Assembly: GCF_000184685.1 (NCBI RefSeq)
Contig: NC_014830.1
Coordinates: 1,922,001-1,986,000 of the forward strand
Direction: 5' to 3'
DNA length: 64,000 nucleotides
From: Intrasporangium calvum DSM 43043
GTDB taxonomy: Bacteria; Actinomycetota; Actinomycetes; Actinomycetales; Dermatophilaceae
The notes below the pieces were generated by a model. That model ran no database searches and was not told the origin of the DNA. It saw nothing but the letters and a program-made list of their open reading frames with translations. Of this stretch, positions 28,465-37,334 are shown piece by piece (positions within the stretch are counted from its first letter, which is position 1; each line of letters begins with the position of its first letter). The translations under genes were made by a program, and so were the position numbers.

Positions 28465-29664
28465 GTCAGAATTGAGGGGCTCGGCGCGGTCGGCCTCCTC
28501 GATCTCCTCGCGCGTGATGCCGAGCAGGTAGAGCACCGAGTCGAGATAGGGGACGTTGACACTCGTGTGCGCCTGCTGGCGCACGAGCGGCTTCGCGTTG
28601 AAGGCGACGCCGAGCCCCGCGATAGCGAGCATGTCGAGGTCGTTCGCCCCGTCGCCGATCGCGACCGTCCGGCTGAGCGGCAGGCCCTCGAGGGCAGCGA
28701 ACTCACGCAGGGCCGCGGCTTTGCCCGCTCGGTCCACGACCGTACCGAGGACCTGGCCGGTCAGCACGCCATCGGTGATCTCGAGCCGGTTGGCCCGCGC
28801 GTGGTCGATCCCCAGCTCGGCGGCGAGCTCACCGACGATCTCGATGAAACCGCCGCTGACGAGGCCGACCGTGTAGCCGAGCCGCTTGAGCGTGCGCACC
28901 AGGGTCCGCGCCCCAGGGGTCAGCATCACGTCACGGCGGACCTCGGCCAGGACCGTCTCGGGCAGGCCGGCCAGCGTCGCCACCCGGGCGCGCAGCGACT
29001 GCTCGAAGTCGAGTTCACCGGCCATGGCGCGCTCGGTGACGGCGGCGACCTCGGCCTCTCGGCCACAGTGCGCCGCGAGCATCTCGATGACCTCCTGCTG
29101 GATCAGCGTGGAGTCGACGTCGAGGACGACGAGACGCCGGCCGCGGCGCGCCAGGCCACCGGGCGCGACCGCGACGTCGATTCCCGCGGTGGCGGCGACG
29201 AGCGAGAGCTGGGTGCGCAGGGAGTCGACGTCCGCCCCGCTGATGTCGAACTCGACCGTCGTCACGGGGTAGCGGGACAGGCGCCGGATCCGGTCGATGT
29301 TCGCGCCGTGCTCGGCGATCCGAGCCGTGATGAGGGACACGGCGTCCGCGCGCAGCGGGGCCCCGAGGACGACCACGGCGGCCCGACCGTGCCGCTGTCG
29401 GGCGTTGTCGCCGGTGCCCTCGACGACCGAGAGGGTGAGCCCGAGGCGGTGCGCGACCACGGCGGCAGCGTCGCGGAGCTCGTCCGCGTGCTCCCCGGGG
29501 GCGAGGAGGAGGGCCAGGGTCAGGTGTCCGTGCACCGCGACCTGCTGGATGTCGAGGACCTCCGCTCCGGTGCCACTGACGGCACCGACGATGGAGCTGG
29601 TGATGCCCGGCCGGTCCTCGCCGGTCACCGTGATGCTCAGGGTCCGCACGTCGTCACTCGTCAC
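28456..29664 (-). CDS. serB: Phosphoserine phosphatase with N-terminal ACT domains
   Basis: Last step of serine synthesis: phosphoserine to serine. The 402-residue protein has an ACT-like region in residues about 1-170 (SITVTGEDRPGITSSIVGAV) and a HAD phosphatase domain with VLDVDSTLI near 180, SGGF, and GDGANDLDML near 340. The two-domain layout is usual for actinobacterial SerB. TAGCCT lies 6 bp before the GTG (29671-29676). Confidence 0.96.
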   Translation of the reverse strand: MTSDDVRTLSITVTGEDRPGITSSIVGAVSGTGAEVLDIQQVAVHGHLTLALLLAPGEHADELRDAAAVVAHRLGLTLSVVEGTGDNARQRHGRAAVVVLGAPLRADAVSLITARIAEHGANIDRIRRLSRYPVTTVEFDISGADVDSLRTQLSLVAATAGIDVAVAPGGLARRGRRLVVLDVDSTLIQQEVIEMLAAHCGREAEVAAVTERAMAGELDFEQSLRARVATLAGLPETVLAEVRRDVMLTPGARTLVRTLKRLGYTVGLVSGGFIEIVGELAAELGIDHARANRLEITDGVLTGQVLGTVVDRAGKAAALREFAALEGLPLSRTVAIGDGANDLDMLAIAGLGVAFNAKPLVRQQAHTSVNVPYLDSVLYLLGITREEIEEADRAEPLNSDSM

Positions 29665-29721
29665 GGGACGAGGCTAGTCAGGTCGTCAGCCGGCCCTCCG
29701 CTGCATCCGGCATGCGACCGG

Positions 29722-30582
29722 TCACACGGGCGGCCCCGCCGTCCGAGAGGCGTTGGTCTCGTCGCGCCACTGGAGCAGGTCCCATACGCGCCCCAGGTCC
29801 GGGTGGGCTGCGGAGACACTGGCCGTGAAGAGGCGGGTGCCCACGTCGTGCAGCCGCTGAGCGTGCGCGGCGTAGTCGGCCCGCTGGTCGGGGTTGCGCC
29901 CCGGCACGAAGGACACCCCGGCGGACCGCTCGATCTCCAGCGGGTCACGTCCGCGGCGTCGACACCACTCGTCGAGGACGTGGTGCTTGTGCGCGATGAC
30001 GGTGTCGTCGCCGAAGCCGTGCCAGATGTCGGCGTGCTCGGCGACGATGCGCAGCGTCTTCTGCTCACCGCCGCCCCCGATGAGGATCGGGATCTGCCGC
30101 GTGGGCGGCGGGTTGAGGCGGGTCCACCGGTCGCGCAGGACGGGCAGGTCCCGGGCGAGGTCGTCGAGCCGGCTCCCGGCCGTGCCGAACGGGTAGCCGT
30201 ACTCCTCGTAGTCCCGCTCCGCCCAGCCCGAGCCGATCCCGAGCACGAGCCGGCCGCCGCTGACGTGGTCGAGCGTGCGCGCCATGTCGGCGAGCAGGTT
30301 GGGGTTGCGGTAGGAGTTGCTCGTGACGAGGCAGCCGATCTCGGCGCGCTCGGTGACCTCGGCCCACGCGGCAAGGACCGTCCACGCCTCGAAGTGCGGC
30401 CCGTCCGGGTCGCCGCTCAGGGGGAAGAAGTGGTCCCACGTGAGGATGAGGTCCGCGCCCATCTCCTCGACGGTCACGGCCAGCGACCGCAACTGCTCCC
30501 AGGTCGCGTGCTGGGGCGGGATCTGGACCGCGACGCGTGCCGGCCTCGGGTCGGTCGCGCTGACGGGCGGGGTGTCGATCAT
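29722..30582 (-). CDS. LLM-class F420-dependent oxidoreductase
   Basis: A 286-residue luciferase-like TIM-barrel protein, probably using coenzyme F420. Visible family features are TWDHFFPL near residue 49, TSNSYRNPNLLADMARTLD, GGRLVLGIGSGW and IPILIGGGGEQKTLR. The substrate cannot be assigned. GAGGAG lies 5 nt before the ATG. A paralogue class member is at 49687-50751. Confidence 0.9.
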   Translation of the reverse strand: MIDTPPVSATDPRPARVAVQIPPQHATWEQLRSLAVTVEEMGADLILTWDHFFPLSGDPDGPHFEAWTVLAAWAEVTERAEIGCLVTSNSYRNPNLLADMARTLDHVSGGRLVLGIGSGWAERDYEEYGYPFGTAGSRLDDLARDLPVLRDRWTRLNPPPTRQIPILIGGGGEQKTLRIVAEHADIWHGFGDDTVIAHKHHVLDEWCRRRGRDPLEIERSAGVSFVPGRNPDQRADYAAHAQRLHDVGTRLFTASVSAAHPDLGRVWDLLQWRDETNASRTAGPPV

Positions 30583-30604
30583 GACTGCTCCTCGGGCGAT
30601 GTCG

Positions 30605-30614
30605 AATGCCGCTG
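30605..30614 (+). repeat. Variant dispersed motif copy
   Basis: AATGCCGCT preceded by G and followed by GGGCTCGG: one mismatch in the core, extension conserved. In the gap upstream of the LLM gene. Confidence 0.5.
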
Positions 30615-30692
30615 GGCTCGGTGTGGTGCGCCCGCCGCGGTGGGGTGGTCGGCGGGGAAGACGCGCAGTGTCGCCAGACCGTTAGGTCGACC

Positions 30693-30732
30693 GTCAGGAC
30701 GTCAGGACGTCAGGACGTCAGGACGTCAGGAC
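30693..30732 (+). repeat. Tandem repeat GTCAGGAC x5
   Basis: Five exact 8-bp units, then a degenerate GTCGGGAT. Located in the gap between the LLM oxidoreductase and glgC genes. Confidence 0.9.
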
Positions 30733-30808
30733 GTCGGGATGGCTGCGGCATGGCCCGCGGCCCCCTGCTCGTAGGCCTCGAGCGTGCGTGCGTGGGGGTC
30801 CGACTCGC

Positions 30809-32068
30809 TCACCGGACGACGGTCTGGCCCTTGCCGATGACGGTGATGCCGGTCTCGGTGACGTGGAACCCGCGGGCCAGGTCGTGCTCGTGGTCGACGC
30901 CCACCTGGCAGCCCTCGGGGATCACGACGTTCTTGTCGATGATGGCCCGGCGGATCTGCGCATGGCGCTGCACCTGCACGCCGTCGAGCACCACAGAGCC
31001 CTGGATGCTCGCGTAGGAGTGGACCCGGACGAGCGGCGACAGGACCGAGGCGTAGATGTGCGCGCCGGACACGACGACGCCGGGGGACACCGCCGAGTTG
31101 AGCGCCTCGCCGATCCGGTCACCGCTGCCGTGGACGAACTTGGCGGGCGGGTAGGGCGCGTGCTGCGTGTAGATCGGCCACTCGTAGTTGTAGAGGTTGA
31201 AGATCGGGTGAATCGACACGAGGTCCATGTGCGCGTCGTAGTAGGACTCGATCGTCCCCACGTCTCGCCAGTACCCGCGGTCGCGGTCGGTCGCCCCGGG
31301 CACGAGGTTGTCCTTGAAGTCGTAGACGCCGGCCTCACCGCGCGTCACGAAGTCGGGGACGATGTCCCCGCCCATGTCGTGCTTGCTGCCTTCGCGGTCC
31401 CGGTCGCGGGTCACGGCGTCGATGAGCGCGTCGGCCGTGAAGACGTAGTTGCCCATCGAGGCGAGGATCTCGCCCGGGCTGTCGGGCAGCCCCTTTGCGT
31501 CCGTGGGCTTCTCGCGGAAGGCAGCGATCCGCCCGGGGTCGGAGTCGTCGACCTCGATGACGCCGAACTGGTCGGCCAGGGAGATCGGCTGACGGATCGC
31601 TGCCACGGTGACGCCGGCGCCCGACTCGATGTGCTGCTCGACCATGTCGCTGAAGTCCATGCGGTAGACGTGGTCGGCACCGACGACGACGACGATGTCG
31701 GGCTTCGCGTCATGAATCAGGTTGAGGCTCTGGAAGATCGCGTCGGCGCTGCCGAGGTACCAGTTCTTGTCCACGCGCTGCTGCGCCGGCACGGTCGTCA
31801 CGTAGTTCCCGAGGAGGGTCGACATCCGCCAGGTCTTGGTGACGTGCGCATCGAGACTGTGCGACTTGTACTGCGTCAGGACGACCACTTGGAGGTAGCC
31901 CGAGTTGACGACGTTGGACAGGGCCAGGTCGATGAGGCGGTAGATCCCTGCGAACGGCACGGCCGGTTTGGCCCGGTCCGCGGTGAGCGGCATGAGCCGC
32001 TTGCCCTCGCCTCCCGCGAGGACGATCACGAGGACCTTGCGATTCGAGTACGGGCTACGTCGCGCCAT
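30809..32068 (-). CDS. glgC: Glucose-1-phosphate adenylyltransferase
   Basis: Makes ADP-glucose for glycogen synthesis. The 419-residue protein has [13 protein letters not shown] with the nucleotide-binding glycines near residue 15, [23 protein letters not shown], the sugar-binding REKP, and a C-terminal left-handed helix. ATG at 32068 is chosen over an in-frame start at 32089 because TAGGGT lies 7 bp upstream (32076-32081). Divergent from glgA. Confidence 0.97.
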   Translation of the reverse strand: MARRSPYSNRKVLVIVLAGGEGKRLMPLTADRAKPAVPFAGIYRLIDLALSNVVNSGYLQVVVLTQYKSHSLDAHVTKTWRMSTLLGNYVTTVPAQQRVDKNWYLGSADAIFQSLNLIHDAKPDIVVVVGADHVYRMDFSDMVEQHIESGAGVTVAAIRQPISLADQFGVIEVDDSDPGRIAAFREKPTDAKGLPDSPGEILASMGNYVFTADALIDAVTRDRDREGSKHDMGGDIVPDFVTRGEAGVYDFKDNLVPGATDRDRGYWRDVGTIESYYDAHMDLVSIHPIFNLYNYEWPIYTQHAPYPPAKFVHGSGDRIGEALNSAVSPGVVVSGAHIYASVLSPLVRVHSYASIQGSVVLDGVQVQRHAQIRRAIIDKNVVIPEGCQVGVDHEHDLARGFHVTETGITVIGKGQTVVR

Positions 32069-32180
32069 GTCCCACACCCTAGGCGGCAAGTCACTGCCGG
32101 GGGAGGCTTGTCCACGAGAACGCGTGTCGCGGGTCCCGCGTGGCCCTGGGTGCCAGTCCCGTTGGGGTTACGCTCGGCAC

Positions 32181-33386
32181 GTGCGCGTCGACATCCTGAG
32201 CAAGGAGTACCCGCCGGCCATCTACGGAGGCGCCGGCGTCCATGTGGCCGAGCTCGTCCGGGCCCTGCGTTCCCGAGGCGACGTCGATGTGCAGGTGCGG
32301 TGTTTCGGCGCACCGCGGGACGAACCGGGGACGACCGCCTACCCGGACCTGCCGACCCTCGCGCACGCCAACGCTGCGGTCCAGACTCTCGGCGTCGACC
32401 TCGCCATCGCGGCCGACACGGTCGGGGCCGACCTCGTCCACTCGCACACCTGGTACGCCAACCTCGCCGGGCACCTCGGCTCGCTGCTGGGCGGGATGCC
32501 GCACGTCGTCACGGCGCACTCGCTCGAGCCGATGCGCCCGTGGAAGGCCGAGCAGCTCGGCGGTGGCTACCAGGTCTCCTCGTGGGCGGAACGCACGGCC
32601 TACGAGGCGGCGGCCGGGGTCGTCGCAGTCAGCGCCGGGATGCGTGCGGACATCCTGCGCAGCTACCCGTCACTCGACCCGGCCCGGGTCCACGTGGTGC
32701 ACAACGGCATCGACGCCCAGCTGTGGCAGGCCGATCGCTCGCCGGAGGCCCGGGCGATCGTCGAGCGGCACGGCGTCGACCCGGAGCGTCCCTCGGTCGT
32801 CTTCGTCGGCCGGATCACGCGGCAGAAGGGGCTGCCCTACCTGCTCCGCGCCTGCGCCGACCTGCCCCCCGACGTCCAGCTCGTCCTCTGCGCCGGCGCG
32901 CCCGACACCCCGGAGATCCTGGCTGAGGTCGAGGGGCTGATGGAGCACCTGCGGGCTCAGCGCGGCGACGGTGTCGTCTGGATCGCGGACATGCTCCCGC
33001 GGGCCGAGGTCGTCGCGCTGCTCTCCCACGGCACCGTCTTCGCCTGCCCGTCGGTCTACGAGCCCCTCGGCATCGTCAACCTCGAGGCGATGGCGTGCGA
33101 GCTGCCGGTCGTCGCGACGGCCACGGGAGGGATCCCGGAGGTCGTCGTGGACGGCGAGACCGGCTGGCTGGTGCCGATCGACCAGGTCCAGGACGGCACC
33201 GGCACCCCGGTGGACCCCGAGCGTTTCGTCGCCGACCTCGCCGCCGCCCTCACCGACGCGGTGTCGGATCCCGGTCGAGCGCGTGCCTTCGGCGTCGCGG
33301 GGCGCCGTCGCGCCGTCGAGTCGTTCTCGTGGGCGTCGATCGGCGACCGCACACTCGAGGTCTACCGCTCGGTCCTCGACGGCTGA
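32181..33386 (+). CDS. glgA: Glycogen synthase, actinobacterial GT4 type
   Basis: Transfers glucose from ADP-glucose (or makes maltose-1-phosphate in some actinobacteria) in glycogen metabolism. The 401-residue GT-B protein has KEYPPAIYGGAGVHV at the N-terminus, HSHTWYANLAGHL, VFVGRITRQKGLPYLL and the EPLGIVNLEAMAC donor-site motif. TACGCT lies 6 bp before GTG 32181 (32169-32174). The 112-base divergent region with glgC carries both promoters. Confidence 0.94.
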   Translation: MRVDILSKEYPPAIYGGAGVHVAELVRALRSRGDVDVQVRCFGAPRDEPGTTAYPDLPTLAHANAAVQTLGVDLAIAADTVGADLVHSHTWYANLAGHLGSLLGGMPHVVTAHSLEPMRPWKAEQLGGGYQVSSWAERTAYEAAAGVVAVSAGMRADILRSYPSLDPARVHVVHNGIDAQLWQADRSPEARAIVERHGVDPERPSVVFVGRITRQKGLPYLLRACADLPPDVQLVLCAGAPDTPEILAEVEGLMEHLRAQRGDGVVWIADMLPRAEVVALLSHGTVFACPSVYEPLGIVNLEAMACELPVVATATGGIPEVVVDGETGWLVPIDQVQDGTGTPVDPERFVADLAAALTDAVSDPGRARAFGVAGRRRAVESFSWASIGDRTLEVYRSVLDG

Positions 33387-33396
33387 CGCCGTTGCC

Positions 33397-33406
33397 GTAT
33401 GCCGCT
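33397..33406 (+). repeat. Dispersed motif copy after glgA
   Basis: GTATGCCGCT followed by GTGCTCGCTCCC, 10 bases after the glgA stop. Confidence 0.65.
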
Positions 33407-33555
33407 GTGCTCGCTCCCAGGGCCGCCGCGGCTCCGTCCCTCCCGACGTGGGTTGGGCCTGTCGAGGCCACGGAGGATCCCGGCCCCCTCGGCCCCACGA
33501 GGAGGCGGCGGGCGGTAGACATGGGTCCTGACCTGTTCGACGGAGAGGGGTGCAG

Positions 33556-34188
33556 ATGATCGAGCTGCTCACGGGGATGGGCCTGTCCGCCGCGGCCGGC
33601 CTGAACGCCTACGTCCCGTTCCTGCTCGTCGCGCTCATCGCCCGGTTCACCGACATCGTCACGCTGCCCTCCGGCCTCGCCTGGATCGAGAGCAGCTGGG
33701 CGATCGGCATCGGAGCGGTGCTGCTCCTCACCGAGGTGGTCCTCGACAAGATCGCCGTCGTCGACACGATCAACGACACGGTCCAGACGTTGATCCGGCC
33801 GAGCATGGGCGGCCTCATGGTCGCCGCGACGTCCGCTGCGCAGCAGGCCGACCAGTCCTCGTGGATGGGTGACCACCCCTGGCTGGGGGTCGCGGTCGGC
33901 GTCGTCGTGTCCGGGCTGGTCCATGCCGGCAAGGCCACCGCCCGCCCTGCCGTGGATGCCGGAACCCTCGGGCTGGGCACTCCGGTCGTCTCCACGGCGG
34001 AGGACACCGCCTCCGTCGGGCTCAGCCTCGCCGCCCTCTTCGCGCCGGTCCTCGTGATCGTCGGGCTCGTGGTCCTGGCCGTCGCCCTCATCCGCCTCGT
34101 GGTGCTCATGCGGCGCTGGCGCCGGCGCAGACGGAGGTCCGCCGCCGGCCCCGAGTCCCTGTCCCACCCGCCCCCGCTCAGGGAGTGA
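33556..34188 (+). CDS. DUF4126-family membrane protein
   Basis: A 210-residue protein with about five hydrophobic segments, an N-terminal GMGLSAAAGLNAYVPFL and a very basic C-terminal segment (RRWRRRRRR). This matches DUF4126; function unknown. GAGAGGGG precedes ATG 33556; GTG 33550 is an alternative start inside that ribosome site. Confidence 0.78.
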   Translation: MIELLTGMGLSAAAGLNAYVPFLLVALIARFTDIVTLPSGLAWIESSWAIGIGAVLLLTEVVLDKIAVVDTINDTVQTLIRPSMGGLMVAATSAAQQADQSSWMGDHPWLGVAVGVVVSGLVHAGKATARPAVDAGTLGLGTPVVSTAEDTASVGLSLAALFAPVLVIVGLVVLAVALIRLVVLMRRWRRRRRRSAAGPESLSHPPPLRE

Positions 34189-34252
34189 GTCCGCGAGGGG
34201 AGTGCGACCGCGGGGGAGTCAGACCGCGCCCCGACCGGCGGCCGTCGTCGCC

Positions 34253-34984
34253 TCAGCCGATGAGCCGGCCCACGAGGGCGTGCTCGACGCCGAGCGCCGA
34301 GGCCGGTCCCTCGAGGATCTGCTGGAGCAGCTCGCGCGGAGACGGGTAGTCCGGTCCGAGCGCCTCGAGGTAGCGGTCGTGGGCCGACAGCGACGCGACG
34401 GCCTCCTCGAAGTGTCCCGAGACGTCGATGGCGTGGGTCGGCTCCGGGTCGCCCAGGATGAGCAGCTGCCTGGCCGACCACGGCTCGAGGCCCTCGTCGA
34501 CGAGCCCCGGGAAGATCCACCGGTTGCCGGCGTCCGCCCGGGCGTCGAGCGTGGCGAGGCCCACGGCCCGGTGGTCGGCCTGGTTGACGAAGCCTCCCGG
34601 GAAGTAGGGCGCGAAGGTCGTGGTGACGACGAGGTCCGGGCGGCGGACCCTGATCTCGCGGGCGATCGCCCGTCGCAGCGCCAGGCCGTGCTCGACGACG
34701 CCATCGCGGAACTCGTCGAGGAACTCGACGACCGAGACCCCCACCTCCTCGGCGCCGTCCCGCTCCTCCTGCTCGCGCACGGGGCCAGCCTGCTCCGGCG
34801 GCATCGTGTCGATGCCCGCCTCCCCCCGGGTCACGAGCAGGTAGGTCACGGTCTTGCCGTCCTTGACCCACTTGTCGACGGCCGCAGCAGTGCCGTACTC
34901 GAGGTCATCGGGATGCGCGGCGACGCAGAGCACTCGGTCGAAGGTGGACTCGTCCAGGGTGTGCAGCTCGGGAAGCTCGGCCAT
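34253..34984 (-). CDS. PIG-L family deacetylase
   Basis: A 243-residue zinc hydrolase of the LmbE/PIG-L type, with AAHPDDLEYG near residue 22 giving metal ligands and a later HRAVG for the third. Family members de-N-acetylate sugars, including MshB in mycothiol synthesis and Mca. Residues diagnostic of MshB are not evident, so the substrate is left open. ATG 34984 is preferred over GTG 34990; a CATAGT box lies just upstream. It is 7 bases downstream of the hypothetical gene at 34992. Confidence 0.88.
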   Translation of the reverse strand: MAELPELHTLDESTFDRVLCVAAHPDDLEYGTAAAVDKWVKDGKTVTYLLVTRGEAGIDTMPPEQAGPVREQEERDGAEEVGVSVVEFLDEFRDGVVEHGLALRRAIAREIRVRRPDLVVTTTFAPYFPGGFVNQADHRAVGLATLDARADAGNRWIFPGLVDEGLEPWSARQLLILGDPEPTHAIDVSGHFEEAVASLSAHDRYLEALGPDYPSPRELLQQILEGPASALGVEHALVGRLIG

Positions 34985-34991
34985 GGCCACA

Positions 34992-35756
34992 CTATGCCTT
35001 GCGCCAGCCGGCCAGGCTCATCACGGCGACGTTGGCCGCGTCCGCGAGCGCGTCGTCCGCGTGGGCCGCGAGGAGCCGCACGAGCGACTCGCGTCGGGCG
35101 CTCGTGCCCGCGTCGAGGCCGTCCGCGCCGAGCGCGGTGAGCCCACCCGCCCGGGCCGCGAGCGCACCGGCCGTCGCCGCGAGGGCCATGACGCGGAGGG
35201 CCCTGACCGGTAGGACGTCGGGCAGGCCCCAGATGCGACGGTCCAGGGACTCCTCCGCCGCGGCACGGCCCGCGGGCCCCCACGGCGTCCCGCCGACCCG
35301 CTCGAAGGCCTCGGTCAGGTCCGAGAGCCGGCTGAGCAGGCTTCCTTCCACCTCACGCAGGTCCACCATCTCCAAGCGGTGACCGGGCACTGGCTCGGCG
35401 TCGTGGGCGGACCAGTCGACCCGCCAGCCCCGGTCGCCCTCAGGACCGAACCGGGTGAGCGACGGGATGAGCAGCCCACCGACGGACGGCACGAAGACAC
35501 ACTCGCCCGCCTCGGCGGCCAGCGCTGCGACCGGGACCGAGCACAGCGGCATACGGCTGACGTCCCCCGGCCGTGGGAGGGCCACGAACAGGGCGCGCTC
35601 GCCGAGGTCGCGCCAGATCTCGAGGCGCCCGAGGTCTCCGGCGACGTGGTCGAGGTCGGGAAACGACCGGGCGAGGGCCTCGCGCAGGCTCACCCCGTCG
35701 TTCCACGCCGCGGTGGCCCAGAGGGCCAGACGCACGGAGGCGGGTAGCTCGGACAT
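34992..35756 (-). CDS. Conserved hypothetical protein
   Basis: A 254-residue protein with no motif I recognise. The N-terminus has WATAAWNDGVSLREAL; the C-terminal half is Ala/Leu-rich and probably helical. TACGAT lies 7 bp before ATG 35756 (35764-35769). Similar genes beside PIG-L or ABC genes are my recollection from actinobacteria, without known function. It contains a copy of the dispersed repeat (35545-35554). Confidence 0.65.
   Translation of the reverse strand: MSELPASVRLALWATAAWNDGVSLREALARSFPDLDHVAGDLGRLEIWRDLGERALFVALPRPGDVSRMPLCSVPVAALAAEAGECVFVPSVGGLLIPSLTRFGPEGDRGWRVDWSAHDAEPVPGHRLEMVDLREVEGSLLSRLSDLTEAFERVGGTPWGPAGRAAAEESLDRRIWGLPDVLPVRALRVMALAATAGALAARAGGLTALGADGLDAGTSARRESLVRLLAAHADDALADAANVAVMSLAGWRKA
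35545..35554 (-). repeat. Dispersed motif copy in hypothetical gene
   Basis: Reverse-strand GTATGCCGCT followed by GTGCTCGGTCCC. It encodes part of RMPLCSVP in the overlapping gene. Confidence 0.55.
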
Positions 35757-35844
35757 CAGGGGCATCGTAGGCGCGCCGCCGATCCCGCCGACCCACAGGT
35801 GAGCCCCCACCGGACTCCGTCTGTCGTGGCATAGGGTCGGGGCC

Positions 35845-36630
35845 ATGAGCGATGTCCTCGCCTTTGCCGGCGTCTCCGTCAGAAGGGGCAGCAGCACGCT
35901 CCTCGACGACGTGACGTGGGAGGTCGAGGAGGGGGAGCGTTGGGTCGTTCTGGGGCCCAACGGCGCCGGGAAGACGACCCTGCTCCAACTCGCAGCGGCA
36001 CGGATGCACCCCACCACCGGGGTGGCAGGGGTCCTGGGCGAGGTGCTCGGCGCGGTCGACGTCTTCGACCTGCGCCCCCGGATCGGCCTCTCGAGCTCCT
36101 CGATGGCCGACCGGATCCCCGCCGACGAGCTCGTCGGCAACGTCGTCGTCACCGCCTCCTACGGCATCGTCGGCCGGTGGCGCGAGCACTACGACCACCT
36201 CGACTACGTGCGAGCCATGGAGCTGCTCAGGACCCTCGGCGTCGAGCACCTCGCTGACCGCCGCTACCGGACCTTGAGCGAAGGCGAGCGCAAGCGAGTG
36301 CAGATCGCCCGCGCCCTGATGACCGATCCGGAGCTGATGCTGCTCGACGAGCCGGCCGCCGGACTCGACCTCGGGGGGCGCGAGGACCTCGTCCGCCGCC
36401 TCGGTGAGCTCGCCGCCGACACGGAGGCACCGGCCCTGGTGGTCGTGACCCACCACGTGGAGGAGATCCCGCCGTCGTTCACCGACGTGCTCCTGCTCCG
36501 TGAGGGACGGGTCGTCGCAGCCGGACCGATCCCGATCACCCTGACCGAGGACAACCTCTCGCGCACCTTCGGGTTGCCCCTCGTCCTCGAGCAGCACGGG
36601 GACCGCTGGTCGGCCCGGGCCCGGTCGTGA
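35845..36630 (+). CDS. ABC transporter ATP-binding protein
   Basis: A 261-residue ATPase with Walker A GPNGAGKTT, signature LSEGERKRVQ (Glu replaces the second Gly), Walker B LMLLDEPAAGLD and H-loop VVTHHVEEIP. No permease gene is adjacent, so its partner is unknown. The altered signature is shared with some ModF/MlaF-like and stand-alone ATPases. TAGGGT lies 7 bp upstream of the ATG (35832-35837). Confidence 0.85.
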   Translation: MSDVLAFAGVSVRRGSSTLLDDVTWEVEEGERWVVLGPNGAGKTTLLQLAAARMHPTTGVAGVLGEVLGAVDVFDLRPRIGLSSSSMADRIPADELVGNVVVTASYGIVGRWREHYDHLDYVRAMELLRTLGVEHLADRRYRTLSEGERKRVQIARALMTDPELMLLDEPAAGLDLGGREDLVRRLGELAADTEAPALVVVTHHVEEIPPSFTDVLLLREGRVVAAGPIPITLTEDNLSRTFGLPLVLEQHGDRWSARARS

Positions 36631-36647
36631 CCGATTCGTCACCTCCG

Positions 36648-36665
36648 CCCCCGCTTGGGCGGGGG
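36648..36665 (+). terminator. GC hairpin after the ABC ATPase gene
   Basis: CCCCCGC-TTGG-GCGGGGG, perfect 7-bp stem 18 bases after the stop codon; no T-run. Confidence 0.6.
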
Positions 36666-36709
36666 AACTGAGGCAGAATCGAAGACGTCACACTGGTGAC
36701 GGATGGGGC

Positions 36710-36728
36710 GTCGCCCCGCGGGGGCGAC
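36710..36728 (+). other. Hairpin in the nfeD upstream region
   Basis: GTCGCCCC-GCG-GGGGCGAC, perfect 8-bp stem, 39 bases before the nfeD start. A second short inverted repeat, GTCAC-ACTG-GTGAC, lies at 36687-36700. These may be in the untranslated leader. Confidence 0.4.
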
Positions 36729-36767
36729 CCGGGAAGGCCCTGACAGGCCGGAGAAGGTCGGTGCAAC

Positions 36768-37214
36768 GTGTTCGAGGGATACGCGTGGATGGTGTGGCTG
36801 GGGGTCGCGCTCGTGCTCGTGGCGGTCGAGGCAGCCACCGTCGACTTCATGTTCCTGATGCTCGCCGGAGGCGCGCTCGGTGGTTCAGCCGCAGCAGCCT
36901 TCGGAGCGCCCTTCCTCGTCCAGGCGGTCGTCGCCGCCATCGTCGCCGTGGTGCTGCTCGTCACCGTCCGACCGTGGCTCAAGCGGCGCTTCACCGTGGA
37001 GCAGCACCAACGGATGGGCGCCGAGGCCAACCTTGGCCGGTCCGCCTACGTCCTCGACCGCGTCACGACGTCCAACGGGCGAGTGAAGCTGGCGGGCGAG
37101 ACGTGGAGCGCGCGCACCAGCGGCGACAGCATCGAGCCCGGCGAGGAGGTGGTCGTCGATGCCATCGAGGGCGCCACGGTCCTGGTCAGCCGCGCGCGCA
37201 TCCTCGGCAGCTGA
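36768..37214 (+). CDS. NfeD-like membrane protein
   Basis: A 148-residue protein with two or three membrane segments in residues 1-75, then an OB-fold domain (GRSAYVLDRV ... RVKLAGETWSARTSG). NfeD proteins pair with stomatin-like proteins in membrane microdomain organisation, and the next gene encodes one. The GTG start has GGAGAAGG further upstream at a long distance. Confidence 0.85.
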   Translation: MFEGYAWMVWLGVALVLVAVEAATVDFMFLMLAGGALGGSAAAAFGAPFLVQAVVAAIVAVVLLVTVRPWLKRRFTVEQHQRMGAEANLGRSAYVLDRVTTSNGRVKLAGETWSARTSGDSIEPGEEVVVDAIEGATVLVSRARILGS

Positions 37215-37334
37215 CCACCTGAGCCCCTTCCCACCCACGTCACGGCGGGTCCCAGCCCGCCCCCAGACCGCGCGACCCGACAGGGCGCGTCCAGCAGAGC
37301 AGTCGCTCACCACACACAAGACAGGGAGTAGGTC

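Noticed and set aside
28567-30774. 735-codon plus-strand frame opposite serB and the LLM gene
   Set aside because: Antisense shadow of two well-recognised genes.
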